Assembly (NCBI RefSeq): GCF_050947875.1
Contig: NC_134571.1
Location: forward strand, 224,698,024-224,762,023
DNA: 64,000 nt
DNA from: Dermacentor variabilis
Taxonomy: Eukaryota; Arthropoda; Arachnida; Ixodida; Ixodidae
Direction of reading: 5' to 3'
Shown: positions 44,570 to 56,569 of the stretch, piece by piece
How positions within the stretch are numbered: the stretch's first letter is position 1
Layout of the letters: the number at the start of each line of letters is the position of its first letter
Program-made: the position numbers and the translations under genes
Notes under the pieces: model-generated
Seen by the model: the letters and a program-made list of their open reading frames with translations, nothing else
Database searches by the model: none
What the model was told of the DNA's origin: nothing

Positions 44570-45270
44570 TCGTGTTCCTCTGCGACAGACAACCCGATGT
44601 TTACTGCAAGGTATACATGCGGGACAACTGATTAAAGAACTCAGCCTGAAATCTCACGAACAAGCAGAGAACGTGCTGAAAAGCGTCGACGGGGCAGCGT
44701 GATATAGACGGGGCACTGTGAAAATGTTTGCTTTAGTACAACACACTTCCGCGCTGCACGCGCCTTACCTGCGAAAAAAAGAAAAACGAAGTGGTGGGTA
44801 AATTCGGCGCGGTGGTGCGGGAAACGCGGATGCGCGGTCGTTGTGGCGTATAACCAGGCTCGCAATTTCATCGATCAGCAGGAGAAAACACTTGAGTGTC
44901 CCTTGCTACGGTGACTGCAGCGGCCGTATGAAGCTGTTAACAGTTCATTCGTGCTTCCGGCAACAAAACATCGCCAACCATCTGGAGATCAACCGCAACA
45001 ATGGTCATTTAGTTCAGTGCACACTGCGAAGGTGCACCAAAAGAGGTTTCGTGTGTTGCAGGTCGTCCATTTTACTTTTATTACTGTCGAAACAGCAACG
45101 CGCGATAGCCGCTTTACCGCAACGCGTAGGAAAGTTTCAGGTGATACTGCGAACCGCGCCACCTGTCGGCGGCGACACGAAGTGCGTCAAGCTCTGCCGC
45201 GTTGTGAGCGCCGTAGGGTTAGTAGAGCGACTCTGGAGGAAAACCTGGGCCGGAAAAGTGGGAACCTCTA
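44570..45270. other. Unassigned sequence
   Basis: No gene recognised. Overlapping ORFs on both strands have no family resemblance. Confidence 0.3.
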
Positions 45271-45280
45271 GGGCGCCGCC

Positions 45281-45357
45281 CTGTTGCTACTGGTCAATGT
45301 GGCCAGCGCAACAGGGCGGCGCCCTGTTGCGCTGGCCACATTGACCAGTAGCAACAG
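45281..45357. repeat. Palindrome, 37-bp arms, 3-bp spacer
   Basis: 45281-45317 and 45321-45357 are exact reverse complements (CTGTTGCTACTGG.. / ..CCAGTAGCAACAG), followed directly by a trinucleotide microsatellite. Confidence 0.85.
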
Positions 45358-45358
45358 C

Positions 45359-45359
45359 T

Positions 45360-45405
<46 letters not shown>

Positions 45406-45406
45406 C

Positions 45407-45450
<44 letters not shown>
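45359..45450. repeat. (GTA)n microsatellite
   Basis: About 90 bases of GTA/TAG repeats with one interruption. The leucine-rich minus-strand ORF over it is an artefact. Confidence 0.95.
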
Positions 45451-45454
45451 CAAG

Positions 45455-46160
45455 AGCTGAAAACAAGTACAGGTCACCTTATGCTTTGTCATCTAAAAAC
45501 GCATACCTGATGGCTTTATGAAGGTGGTACGTTAATATTAAGTTTACAGAAAGCGATCGCTAAGTCCGTGACTTATGTAAATCACGATGTACGCATTCAT
45601 GCAATAAAGGATGATGCGAATTTCGGTTTCGAATCTGTTTTTTGGATGCGTAGTAGTTTCGTACAGTTTAGGTTTGACATGCGATCGCGCGTCGACATCG
45701 GACGCTATGGCACACTCGTGCCTTATGTGCCACCGAAGCCCCGAAGTACTCTGGCATATACCTTCACATGTAAGTAAACGAATGTATCTCCTTGTTGATA
45801 TCACGAGAGTAGGCAGCTCTTGTGGTGCATCACAATCGTTTGAGAAGCGTCACAGTAGAGCATTTTTCTGCATGCGGAGCGGTGTTTTTATTTGCAGGTT
45901 TCCCTTCAGTAGGAAATTGCTAGCTGTACAGGCGGACCAGCGCACCGGAATTGTACTGGCGAAGCCACAAGCAACTCAAAGAATCTATTTAATTGTTGCA
46001 TTTTGAAAAATCATGCTTCTACAAAGGCCACAGCAGAAAAACAGCCTGATGCCGAGTATTTCTGTGCCACGAAATAATCAAGAGGCGAGTGCCTAATGCG
46101 GACGAAATCGAGTGCATCGAGACTTAAAACGACAGAAAGCTGAGCTGGTTGATAAGGATT
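45455..46160. other. Unassigned sequence
   Basis: No gene recognised. Confidence 0.3.
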
Positions 46161-46162
46161 CA

Positions 46163-46291
46163 TTATGCAAAACAGAGGTGAGGCGTGCAGACAGGACACA
46201 AGAGTAGAGAAGTGGGCGGCGCCCGTGTTGTTTGCTTGTAAATACTCTACTCTTGTGTCCTGTCCGCACGCCTCACCTCCGTTTTGCATAA
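46163..46291. repeat. Foldback element, 47-bp arms
   Basis: 46163-46209 and 46245-46291 are inverted repeats differing at a few bases (TTATGCAAAAC.. / ..GTTTTGCATAA), with a 35-bp spacer. The arm contains GACAGGACACAAGAG, similar in style to the palindrome at 14040. Confidence 0.85.
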
Positions 46292-46299
46292 CGAGTGCA

Positions 46300-47730
46300 T
46301 CAACCCACATATTAATAGCGTAGGCATTTTATTAACTGTGCAATATTTTCAACATTCCTTGCATGCCATTTCATGTGGAATATCTTTTCTGGTCACAAAT
46401 TTGTGCAGCGAATCTATTTGCGTGATCGACTCCGGGCCTGTGGGACCGTTCACTTGCACTTGATGCTGAGTCTTTTACGTGTATCCATAAACTGCAGATA
46501 TGCACATCAGATCCCTGCGAGCATTTTGGAAATTCAATTATTTTAGACAACAGGCACATATGCAATACTGACATACTCCCGAATACCACTAAGCGGCTGG
46601 GACACATTTTTGTTGGCAATACTCGCAGGTAAAATAACTACATCATGTGGACAGCTCCAGCTCATTTTCCTTAAATGAGTGTGTAGAAGGGGTAGGCAAA
46701 AATAATTTTTTTCTCGCGCACCGATTATTTTGCTGTATAAGCAAGAGAACCCACCACGTTAGTGTAACTTATCTTGTACATCACACTAATATGTGCTTTA
46801 ATTTACCAAGTGAGATGAGTTACATTTATGGCTCATTCAGTCATATCACACTGCAAGCTGCATTCATCGATCTTCAATTGGATTTTGCAAATGTTTAATG
46901 AAACATGTTTCCCTTTATATATATGCAATGGCAAACCCTTCCGTGTGTTCCAAAGGTAAAATTGAAGCTCTAAATTAAAGAAGACATTTCTAGTCAGAAA
47001 CGAGCAAAAATGGTGAATGCAGAGTATCAGAAGCCCAAGGTACAGAAATTATGAGAAGTGTCGAATGATTTTAAGGAAAGAGTCGTATTTGAAAATGCAA
47101 GATTCTTTAGTGGAGGTCAAGCAAGTCAATATAGGTAGAATGCTCTACAAAATTATGCGAGTGAGGGGATGTCAAACAATGGGTTAGGAAATGCGTTGTT
47201 TTTCTGCAAAACAAAAGCTGATTGCCATTACATAAGTCACTTTAGCATCATGAGACTGCTGCTTGATAAATTCAGAAATAAATCAAAAAACAAGACATGC
47301 AAAAATAAAGAAAACAATGTAATGATGCTCTCTCCACACTGGGATAAATAAAAACAAACACATCACATCTAATGTGGACACATCAGACGCCTCAGAATTC
47401 AGTTTCGAGCTATGGCACCTGCCGCATAGATGTGGGGGGCCTTGCACTAATAGTGATAGTTATCATTGCATTTAGAAATTGAAAGCATTCGTGCAGACAA
47501 GGACGATTCTCTATATTTTTGGCTACCATTTCAAATGCCTCCACCAAGTGTTACAATGCTGCACGCAGCCATACTCTCGCAGCAACACCAGCAGCTAAAA
47601 AGCAGAACCAGTCAAAGTGCTGGTGTGTACTGGACACTATGTTTGAAAACTTTTAGGCAAGAAGAGTGCAGGAAGCAGACATAACAACTGCATTTATTTC
47701 CACAATTCCCCATTTGAATGGCCTTTTCTT
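46300..47730. other. AT-rich unassigned sequence
   Basis: No gene, RNA or transposon end recognised. Confidence 0.3.
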
Positions 47731-47740
47731 TTTGCTTAGA

Positions 47741-48190
47741 CAATGCCTACGCCAAGCCACAGCAGCTCCCTCATACAGACTCCGCAAGCCAAGAGGCCGT
47801 GGAGGCAAATGCAGGTAAGAGGCAAGAAGCAATAGCACTGGCATCGACATTCATCTAATTTCTTTCTTTTTCTTTCGTTTAGGCAGCCAGCACACCTCGA
47901 ACAGCCACCTTGACTGCGGGTGTGTCACCCTAGTCGCCAAGGAAACATTTGAGGGAAAGCGACAGGCAATGTGAACAGCCACTTCTCCATGTAAACAATA
48001 CTCTTTCTCTCGGATGACTCCTACGCCTCGCCACGCCAGCACACTTGTGCACAAAGATGCCGCGGAGGCACGTGCAGGTCAGAGGCAAGAAGCAGTGGCA
48101 CTGGTGTCGACATTCACCCAATTTCTTTTTCTTACACTGAGGCAGCCAGCACACCTCGAACAGCCACCTTGACTGCGGGTGTGTCAGTAG
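47741..48190. repeat. Direct duplication of about 180 bp, two units
   Basis: Units about 47741-47928 and 48017-48187 share CCTACGCC(A/T)(A/C)GCCAC, GCAGGT(A/C)AGAGGCAAGAAGC, and an identical end GCAGCCAGCACACCTCGAAC with GACTGCGGGTGTGTCA. The sequence between them is unrelated. Confidence 0.75.
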
Positions 48191-48199
48191 ATTCCTGTT

Positions 48200-49815
48200 G
48201 TACATATGCTCATAATAAACTTCAGTAAACTTGAACTTGATAATAAACTTGAAGGCAAATGGGACATTGATGCATTGTTTTTTTGGACATTTATTGTACA
48301 CATACAATATATGTTATACTTTGCAGTGCTACAGAGCGTATTTTGAAGCTTCCCCCTATATTTCGTACCTTTAATTACGTATGTGTTGTGTGGCCCTCAA
48401 TGCAGTTCATGTTGTAGCAGCTGCTTTGTCTGTGTATCGCACATTGGCTTAAGCTCGTGATACCTACATATTTATCTCACATATACAAAATAAAGTTCTA
48501 TGTAGTCCTCAGTGTTACAACAAAAATGAAACAATCCGATCGTGGAATTGTGTTTAATACAGTGATTCCTATGACAGTTACTGACAAGTTGACAACTTGA
48601 ACTGGTCAAACCGTCCATAGCCTCCTCTATATTTCAAAAATAAAGGAGGCTATGATCCGTCATGGCAAGGAATTGTATGTATACATAAAGAAAGGGGGGG
48701 TATGTGTGTGTGTTTGTAGTGGAGGGTATAGGATTAGGGCGGTACGAAAAAATGTACCAACACCGTCCTCTAGACCCATTCCGTTAGGGTACCGTAACAA
48801 AGCGTATTATGCATAAAGTTCATACAACCAACTCTGATATTACTACACACGCCATGGCGACGCGAGCTACATTTGCCATGACACCTTTGCGACTGCACCA
48901 GATGCCCTCCATATTATTCTCGTTCATCGTGCTCACTGCACCGAGGCAAAAGAAAGATCATGGGCGCAGGTGCCTTTAAAGTATCTCGACCTTGCGAGGC
49001 GCTGCTGCGCTTGCCAAGGGAGCTGTCCGTGCGAACACTCCCTGGCACACACCTGCCTCAGCGGCCCCAACCTACGTACCGTTCTGCTTCGTGCTTTGAT
49101 CCCCCCACTGTCCCTTGGGTGCCCTGCAGTTCCTGCGCCGCCTGCTTTATTATAATCTCAGGTGCTCTCCTGAGACTTCCGTTTGTCGGTTACATGTGCC
49201 CTACAGCTAGATCAGTACTTACAATAATAAAAAAACCCGATTTATCGTCGCGACGATAGATCGCGAAAGCGGCTTTTGCAGCATACGGCGCCCGTACGAA
49301 GAGAATTGCGGAACGCCAACGAGGAATCTGACCACAGCTTCGAGCTCGTAATCCTCGACTGACACTCCTGCAACAGGCGTGACCGCTGAAAACCGCATAC
49401 CGCCGGAAACTTCAACAGGATCATCCCTCGGTTGCATAACTGCCACCTGTACGGCCAACTTGGACCACACCCACACCATCGCGCAACATAGAATAAAGAA
49501 CCAACTTATAAAGCCCAAACGCACGGCTGCAGCGTGCACACATCACGACACTACAAGCGAGACTCCATGCTGGTTGCCGGATTAAAACTGACTACTGTCA
49601 CCAAGTCTAGCAAGCGTCTCTGGAGCTGGAAACCTCGGCGCGTAGCAACATGGCAGCGCTCTTGCGGTTCCCAATTTCAATGCATGGGCCCCATGGGCCC
49701 TATGGGTAGCTTGTCCTCTAGGGTCAGTATAGTAATTCTATGGTGAGCGCACTATAACTCTTCTAGTACACTGTAAACAGTGTATTGCGTAATAAATAAT
49801 TAAATAAACATAATT
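48200..49815. other. Unassigned sequence with a hairpin
   Basis: A short hairpin at 48616-48654 (CATAGCCTCCT / AGGAGGCTATG). TTATAATCTCAGGTGCTCTC near 49149 nearly recurs near 51452, so fragments of a shared repeat occur in both. No gene recognised. Confidence 0.35.
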
Positions 49816-49821
49816 AAAATT

Positions 49822-49894
49822 GTCCGACGGCAGGATTCGAACACAGGGACTGTAGTACAGAAGCCTTATATTGAAACCATTAAGCCACGGATGC
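49822..49894 (-). mobile_element. tRNA-like SINE head
   Basis: On the minus strand TGGCTTAATGGTTTCA resembles an A box and GTGTTCGAATCCTGCC a B box, 45 bases apart, followed by an A/T-rich tail. The acceptor stem does not pair well, so I call it a SINE head and not a tRNA gene. Confidence 0.55.
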
Positions 49895-50237
49895 ATGTAT
49901 CGACAAGCGAATGAAACGCACTTATGAATTTATCGCGGGCATGCCAGTGCTTTGAGACGCTTGGCGCGTTTCGATTTGGGCACATAGGCAAGCTCAATCG
50001 TTGCAATTAATAGCAATTGTACGCGTTCCCGCGTCTTCTGCACTTCGAAGAATATAGATTGCGCTGAAATATACGACAATAAGATTTAAATAGCGTAATA
50101 TACAAAGCCACAAGAACGTCTGAATCCACAAGCACGAAGATCAGACAAATCCATGCACTTCCCATCATTCCCATGGTAGGACAACGACTGCAGCGCCAGA
50201 GTTCCCTCTAGTATTTTTTGTACGAAACTCTATGGGT
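49895..50237 (-). repeat. Interspersed repeat (relative of 40255-40480)
   Basis: Minus-strand copy of the repeat at 40255, ending CATAGAGTTTCGTACAAAA next to the second long-TIR element. Confidence 0.6.
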
Positions 50238-50242
50238 AGCAA

Positions 50243-50251
50243 CGTTCTCAG
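50243..50251. other. 9-bp target duplication, left (copy 2)
   Basis: CGTTCTCAG, repeated exactly at 59110-59118. Confidence 0.85.
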
Positions 50252-50680
50252 GCGTGCGTCTAATTGTCGTACAAAAATCCCTCACGTGACCTGATCCTAG
50301 GTGCCTAGGGACAGGATCGTTTAGGGACTTTTGAGAAGGCATGATGGTTGCGCCGAGCGACGCCGTGGCGTGTTCGTTCTCGGCGTGATCGTTCACCGGC
50401 TCGCGCGGACCGCGCGTTGTTCAACGTTGCTTATGTGATTGTGCTTGCGTTGCTTGTGTGTTGGTTGTACGTACTTAGCGGGAAAGCCACGAGTAGTGGT
50501 GATGCGACAGTGCGGCTTTCGCCATCTGTGCTTTCGCCTCGGTGAGCTCTGGCAGTACAGAATCTGCGTTGTGTGACCCGTGCTTCCTTGACATTTGAAA
50601 TGTCGAAGTGGCCAAGCGCCTCGGCAGCGAAGTTCTGCGAACCGCGATGCCGTGGCGTGCGTTGAATCTCCGGCCCACGC
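50252..50680 (+). repeat. Left terminal repeat, copy 2 (outer part)
   Basis: Matches 32488-32900 in the same orientation with small deletions (for example after CCGTGCTTCC). Confidence 0.75.
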
Positions 50681-52390
50681 CGACCGCTGGTCGTGTGTCT
50701 CCGCAGTGGGATCAGTACTTGTTGGCTAAAAGTCGCGCAGTAGTAGTGGTGTGGCATGTCGGCTTTAAGTCTCGGTGAACTCTGGTGGTGTGAGATCCGT
50801 ATTTCTGAAGAATTCATTGGTGCTGACGATTGAAATATTCAAGTGGCGTAGCGCCACGGCAATGCGATTTGCGAACCGGCGCTGTGCAGCAGCGTCGTCG
50901 TGTTCGCCCCTTTTCGGCAGCGTCATCACATCGCACATGCACTTTTACTTGACGGGACTCGTAGGCGGAGGTATTGCACGTGTTTTTCGCCACGACTTAC
51001 GTAAGTAATATAATGCATAAGGTGGTGTTTGCTCACAACTGTTCACGCGTCCTTGAAATAGGGCAGCGCATGTTTTCAATCGTGTTCAGCGCTAGTGCAC
51101 TATCCGTCACTTCATGTGATTTACTTTTATCGTGGGCTTTACGACAATTATCGCGTAGTGCTGTGAACATAACGGAGCTTTAGTGATGTCACATGATCTG
51201 CCAGAATTCCACGAAATGCAGAGTAGATGTTTAATATTATTCGTACTAAGGGCGCGATAAGCACAGTGAGGTGGAGCCTAATACTGTGCCCTGTAATCTT
51301 CAGCTGCATTTGTGCCCGTTTTTCGCGCTCTTAGTTTTAGCAACGGGACGCAGGGTTAAGTGCAAAGTTGGGACGAATGAATGTGTATATACGTCTGCAA
51401 TAACTTCACCGCAACACATTTGTTACCTTGAACATACTGCCCCGCCCGCTTTACTATAATCTCAGGTGCTCTCGAACTCTCTATTTCCCGGTATTTTTAT
51501 TTTCACGTGCTGAATGGTCCTACCGCAATGCATATATATAGTGAGGTGAAGCTGATTAATGTTGCCAAGTGCTTTGACAGTGTCAGATCTAGCAGTTATA
51601 GAATGACATGGCCAATACAACAGCTCATACCTTCACTTTAACAATTCTATTAGGACTGTCAAACTAATCTTACAGCACAGAAAAGCAACGTAAACACCTC
51701 AAGAGTTGATTAGCAAGTAATACTGGAAAGTTCAAGTCTAGTGACCAAGGGTGTGGTGAAGTGCTTTAAACATTCAACCAACACACCTTAAGTGCTTAAA
51801 AATTTCTAGCATATTGATGCAGGCTGATCAGACTTACTTTGATATTGGTTGTTTTACAATGAAAATAATAGTACTGCATAAGAGGACGCAAGCGACTCGT
51901 GTGCTGCTTGGTTATGCAAACCACATGGGTGCCAGAAATACCCAAACATGGTGCTTGCTTACACACGCTGCTTGCGTCCACTAATCTAAAGCTCTCTAAT
52001 GTCAGCAGTATAAAGAGAGGCTGTAAAAATATGGCTTTGAATTTCGCAACTCCAATTTTGTTTCTTCTGTACTTGTACAACCTATGGTTTTGTGACAGCA
52101 TCTGCCTAGCTCATTGCCACATTTTGCGACAAAAGCAGTGATGATTCAATCAGAGTTGCCTGTCCTAATATTACTCCAATAATTCTTTAAACAGTTCATT
52201 TTTTAAGCACAAAGCATGTCATGCCCAACTAGAAAATTAACCATGCAATAATCTACTAGAAGTGGCTAAAAAATCAGCAGTCTTCTGAAGTCAGCTTGAT
52301 TTGCAGCTGCTAAAATTGGCTATTATTGAATTAGGGCAAGGAAGAAACGGCTTGAATAAACATATGTCTCATCAGAAAGTTGCGGTGGTG
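50681..52390. other. Copy 2: divergent left-arm sequence
   Basis: 50720-50900 resembles the outer arm again (CTCGGTGAACTCTGG, GACGATTGAAATAT), a degenerate duplicate. 51000-52390 is not found in copy 1. ACCGCAATGCATA..GAGGTGAAGC near 51522 resembles the subterminal motif. No gene recognised. Confidence 0.35.
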
Positions 52391-52399
52391 TGCTGCAGG

Positions 52400-53090
52400 C
52401 TAAAAGCCGTTTTGGCATTGGTCTACCTCTGTCCCAAAACCAGGCACCACAGCCAAGGCGACTTCACTTGTCTTTGACAGCTTCAAATTCGCTTTCACAA
52501 GCACGTAATACTCAGTCGAGGTGAGCTCAATGCACATCACCCGCACTGGGGATGCAAAGACATACGGCCAAGAGGATGCCACCTTGACGAAGCAGACACC
52601 ACAGAGTGCACATGGCAAAGATGGAGTCATTTTTCAGATGTTGAGGAATCTTGCCGAAACAAGGAAGCAAGCACTATTGCTTGTAATCAATGAAATCTGG
52701 AATATTGGAATTCCCCACAGAGTGAAAACACTTGGTCATGATGCCACTACCGAAACCAGGCAAGAAACCTGACACCATAGACAACCTTTGATCAGTCTCA
52801 CTCACATTGACAGTGTGCATATTGACTGAAGGAATGTGCCTCGCGAGGCTGAACCAGCATCTGGGAAAGACAATAGCCTCTTTCTGCATCAAACCATCGT
52901 CAATGCCAGCCGCTTTGGAGGAAAGATGTATGGGTTCTTAGTCACAGTCCAACCAAGAAGGATGTTGAGCACAGTCTGCAATGAGGAGGTACTGGTGGCC
53001 TTTCGTGAAGCCTGCCCAGTCATTAGTGGTGTGAAAGCCTCTAATGCAACCATATGTTTGAATATGAAGTTATAGTAAACAGCCAAAGAC
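52400..53090 (+). pseudogene. LINE reverse-transcriptase fragment nested in copy 2
   Basis: The plus strand reads SAHGKDGVIFQMLRNLAETR (relatives: SAPGxDGV..) and, in changing frames, remains of the ISLT and ARLNQHL blocks of the RT fingers. Everything after the YADD region is lost. Several frameshifts. Confidence 0.6.
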
Positions 53091-53330
53091 TTTTACCAAC
53101 TGCACAGGTGGAAATGCAGGTAAAACCCGGACCAGCACACTTGGTTGCAGGAGTGATTTGCTGATGAGGTAAGAAGGTGACTTAACAGTTGGTGATAAGG
53201 TACACCGAATGCAGGTATGCGCAATATGTATACATACTGTTAGGCTGAAACAGATTAATTTTCTCCAAAGCAATATCAAAAGCTCAATTTTGTTTAGGAT
53301 GCCACTCATGTGCTTTAGGTAAGTGTGGAC

Positions 53331-53510
53331 ATCATCATCATCACTCTGGTTACACCCACTGCAGCGCAAAGGCCTCTCCCATACTTCTCCAACTACCCCG
53401 GTCATGTACTAATTGTGGCCATGTTGTCCCTGCAAATTTCTTAACCTCATCCGCCCACCCAACTTTCTGCCGCCCTCTGCTACGCTTCCCTTCCTAGCAG
53501 TGTGGACAGG
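53331..53510 (-). pseudogene. RTE-like LINE 3' tail nested in copy 2
   Basis: The minus strand reads KRSRGRQKVGWADEVKKFAG, WPQLVHDRGSWRSMGEAF and ALQW before a CAT microsatellite (53331-53343), the same family as the tail at 2022. Confidence 0.65.
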
Positions 53511-53599
53511 GTTATATACAGCGGCATAGGCAAATGATACAACTAGATACAGCTGTTATGCGTAATATTTTTTTCTGGACTAAATTCTTGCTCCTTGAA

Positions 53600-55390
53600 C
53601 TCATTCGAGATCATTAACTGTAGCACCAAAGTAGTGGAACACTACCAGAACAAAGGCATGTGGCGTGCACATCTCAATTCTTCTTATGCCAGTCTTCTTT
53701 TTTACACCAATAGCTGCTATGGGCCAACTCCCCTGGTTCTGATGTCTACTGGTGTTGTCACTCTAATTCCCAAATTTATTGCTAGAATATTGCAGATAAA
53801 GTTCTCATTGTGATTCATTCAAACATATGATCAAAAGATTGGCAGTCCACAATTCTACATTTCAGCCACTCTGCTGAAGGTACAGTCGTGGCGAATACCG
53901 ATCCTGGAGAGTGCGATCTAGCCAACAGGTGCCATGATTGGCTAACACCTGTTCAATGTCTGCGTGCTGTATATAGAGCTGGCGTCCACGCCTTCAAATT
54001 CTTACTCATCACTTGCCCCACTTGTGAAGGCAGTACTATGTTAATTTTTCTTCTTACATGTAATGACAGTGATTGGATGCATCTGCTTTATTAATCTTCT
54101 AGTGCTTGGCTTCTCAGATTTGCTGGATGGGGCTGGTTGATGGGGCAGAGCGCGAGACCTAGCAATGGGTAGCTCAAATATAGCTTTGAGAAAACCAAAT
54201 TAATTCAGCAGTAAGAAGCTAAAGGGTTGTTTTTCTGGAGACCAGAGACCAAGTCTGGATGTGAAAGAGGAGGAAGAAAACTTGTCTTTCCACTTCAACA
54301 CTGGGAGGCACAACTCCCACTTATTTTACTTCTTTAAAGGAGATTACTGACTTACGCTGGCAAGTGTTCACTTCAACAAACACCGAATGAAGCAAGCTTC
54401 CTGCGCATATTTCACCATTTATTGCATCATTTTCACAGTATGAGTGGAACTCCAATTTTCGTTATGCCACAACTTGCCCAATCTTGTGTTTTGCAGTAGT
54501 ATTTTAGCAGTGCTATTAAGGCACTTACATATTCGTGAATAGTAGTAGAGAAAAAAAGTAAGAAAACAGTGGCTCTTCGTGCATCGACTATGCATGCACC
54601 TAGTGCTCTCATGTCCATTTTTTCCGCTATCTGCTAAACCGTTCTAAACAAGAAAAGCTCATAGACAATTATTTTGCAGAGTCAGACAACTAAACCAGTA
54701 TCCTTGGTAAGCAAGGTTTATTTATTTGGTGACATTTTCTGTGGCCCTGCTATTGGGCTTTCTTTTCATCCTTTTCCGCTGTGCAGATTCATTAAGAAGT
54801 GACAAGACAGTTTGACAATTTTAATCATTGAAAGACTTAGCGAAACCTTTTTTGGGTTGTTTTTCCTTGCTTTCAGACTCTGCACATTGCCTTTTAAGGC
54901 ATGTTTTAAGTGTTTCTTTTTTTATGGAGAGGGCATGTTAACATCTTTTACACCATGTCAATTATGTGGTGCCATAGTGCATTCTTGGATGGAGTCTTGC
55001 CCTTTCATTCAGTAAAATATAATGTTTTTTGTGTCATAGGCTGTTTTACATTTGAGTATGAGTGTAGCATTTCGCTAAGTTTTGCCTCTGTCACCCAAGC
55101 TTGCTACCCACTGTTGTTGACATGTGACTTTTGTTCAATAAAAGGAAGTCTGTCACTTATCCTGTGCACTGGTTGTCTTTTTGAATTACGATTTGTTGCC
55201 TATATTAGTTCTTTTGTTGTATCTCAGGTTAGGAATGGCTATCAAAGTTGACATCATTTAATCATATTGCACACAATGTGGATGATATGTACTTGCAATA
55301 TATGGCCACCATAAATAGAAGTTAATTCAAGAATAGTGCCTTTGCATGGTGGGGCAGCCATGAATTGTAGCTATAAGTTACCAGCACTGC
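53600..55390. other. Copy 2 interior, homologous to 36220-38024
   Basis: Reverse-orientation match to copy 1; ORF 54910-55251 shares GHVNIFYT and FLDGVLPFHS with copy 1. No known domain. Confidence 0.4.
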
Positions 55391-55399
55391 AAGTAGCAC

Positions 55400-56560
55400 T
55401 GTTTGTGCAGAATATAGTTCAACTCTACGACTTTCAAACATTGTTTTTATCTGCATTTGTATAGCTCCAGTTCCTGTGAACAACACGCATCTGGCGGAAG
55501 AGTGGCTTGCACCTGCAGTGGGGCCCAATGAATAGCCAAATTTCTGCCCGTTTCCATGTTATTAGCATATTAGTTGAGGCAGTCGTTCTTATAGTAAACT
55601 GTTTGCGCAGTATAGAAGCCACTGCGGGTGTCAGGATCTTGTACACATCTTCAGCTTTGCAGGGGACACAGCATCTGGCACATAGTTTGTCACAGGCCAT
55701 GTTTTTGGGGCAAATTGGGTTTACTCACTTGCAAAGAGAGAACCAAGCTTGTTGGATATGAATTCAACCGCCTGTACACTCGGTGGCCTTCTTCATTTTG
55801 TGTGACATATATGGTTATAGCTACCCTTGCTTTATGCACTTCTTGTCCGGCAGCAGTTTTGCTTTTGAAACACTCAGGATAGCTTTCAGCAAGCTGGACA
55901 GGAATAGCACTGAAAAACCAGCAGATGTTAATTGTTGCACTTGTCATGCGAAGCTTCCTACAGTATGATGAGGACGGAAATTAATGAAGGTGTTCCTCAA
56001 GGCCTTCTAGCTTGTCATGAGTTTGGAGCAACGTGATGTATAGCACTTTTCTGATCGCATACTATAGGTTCAGCAGGTGTGGCCATGGTTGAAGTGCAGT
56101 GCAAGGTCAAGAAAACAGATATCTATGAGCAGCACACTGGTAAAGGAGACGCTGGGAAAACTAGTGGGAAGCCTGTTGAACATTTATTTGACCAAGTTGC
56201 TGGCTTCATCAGGCAAACTGTGATAAAGAGAAGGAAGTCATCAACACATCAGAAGGTTTTTGCGTATAGACACTGCTAAGGTTCTCAGGCACGTCTCTTG
56301 TAACACGCCAACAAATCTTAGTGCGCAGGCTATGCATGACCAACTACATATGCCTTCTGTTTGGACAAAGAACTGCTCATTGTAACTGATGAAGATGGAG
56401 TGGACAAAAAAAAACGGCAGCTCCACTAATCTGGTTTCACTGGTATTAGCAGTGCTTTGTAAGTATGCATCGCCATACTCCCCACTGCCTTCTTGGTTGA
56501 CATCAGCAAGGACCGGCTTGAGGCAAGGGGTAATAGACATCTTTACAAGCTAAAAATGCA
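55400..56560 (-). pseudogene. Penelope-like element: RT and GIY-YIG endonuclease (copy 2)
   Basis: Minus strand: an open frame 56540-56241 reads ISYNEQFFVQTEGICSWSCI, an RT block (relatives: VQxxGICIGSCIAP), then CVDDFLLFI in the next frame, QQLTSAGF near 55940, CDKLCARCCVPC at about 55690 and VYKI then GFYTAQT near 55620-55640. The YIG-type motif is damaged compared with copy 1. Same order and same place relative to the termini as in copy 1, so the retroelement was already inside the element before it moved. Confidence 0.7.
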
Positions 56561-56569
56561 TGCATGCAT

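Noticed and set aside
45268..45492. Poly-leucine ORF
   Set aside because: Translation of the GTA microsatellite.
49822..49894. Functional tRNA gene
   Set aside because: A and B boxes are present but the acceptor stem does not pair and an A/T tail follows; SINE head is the better call.
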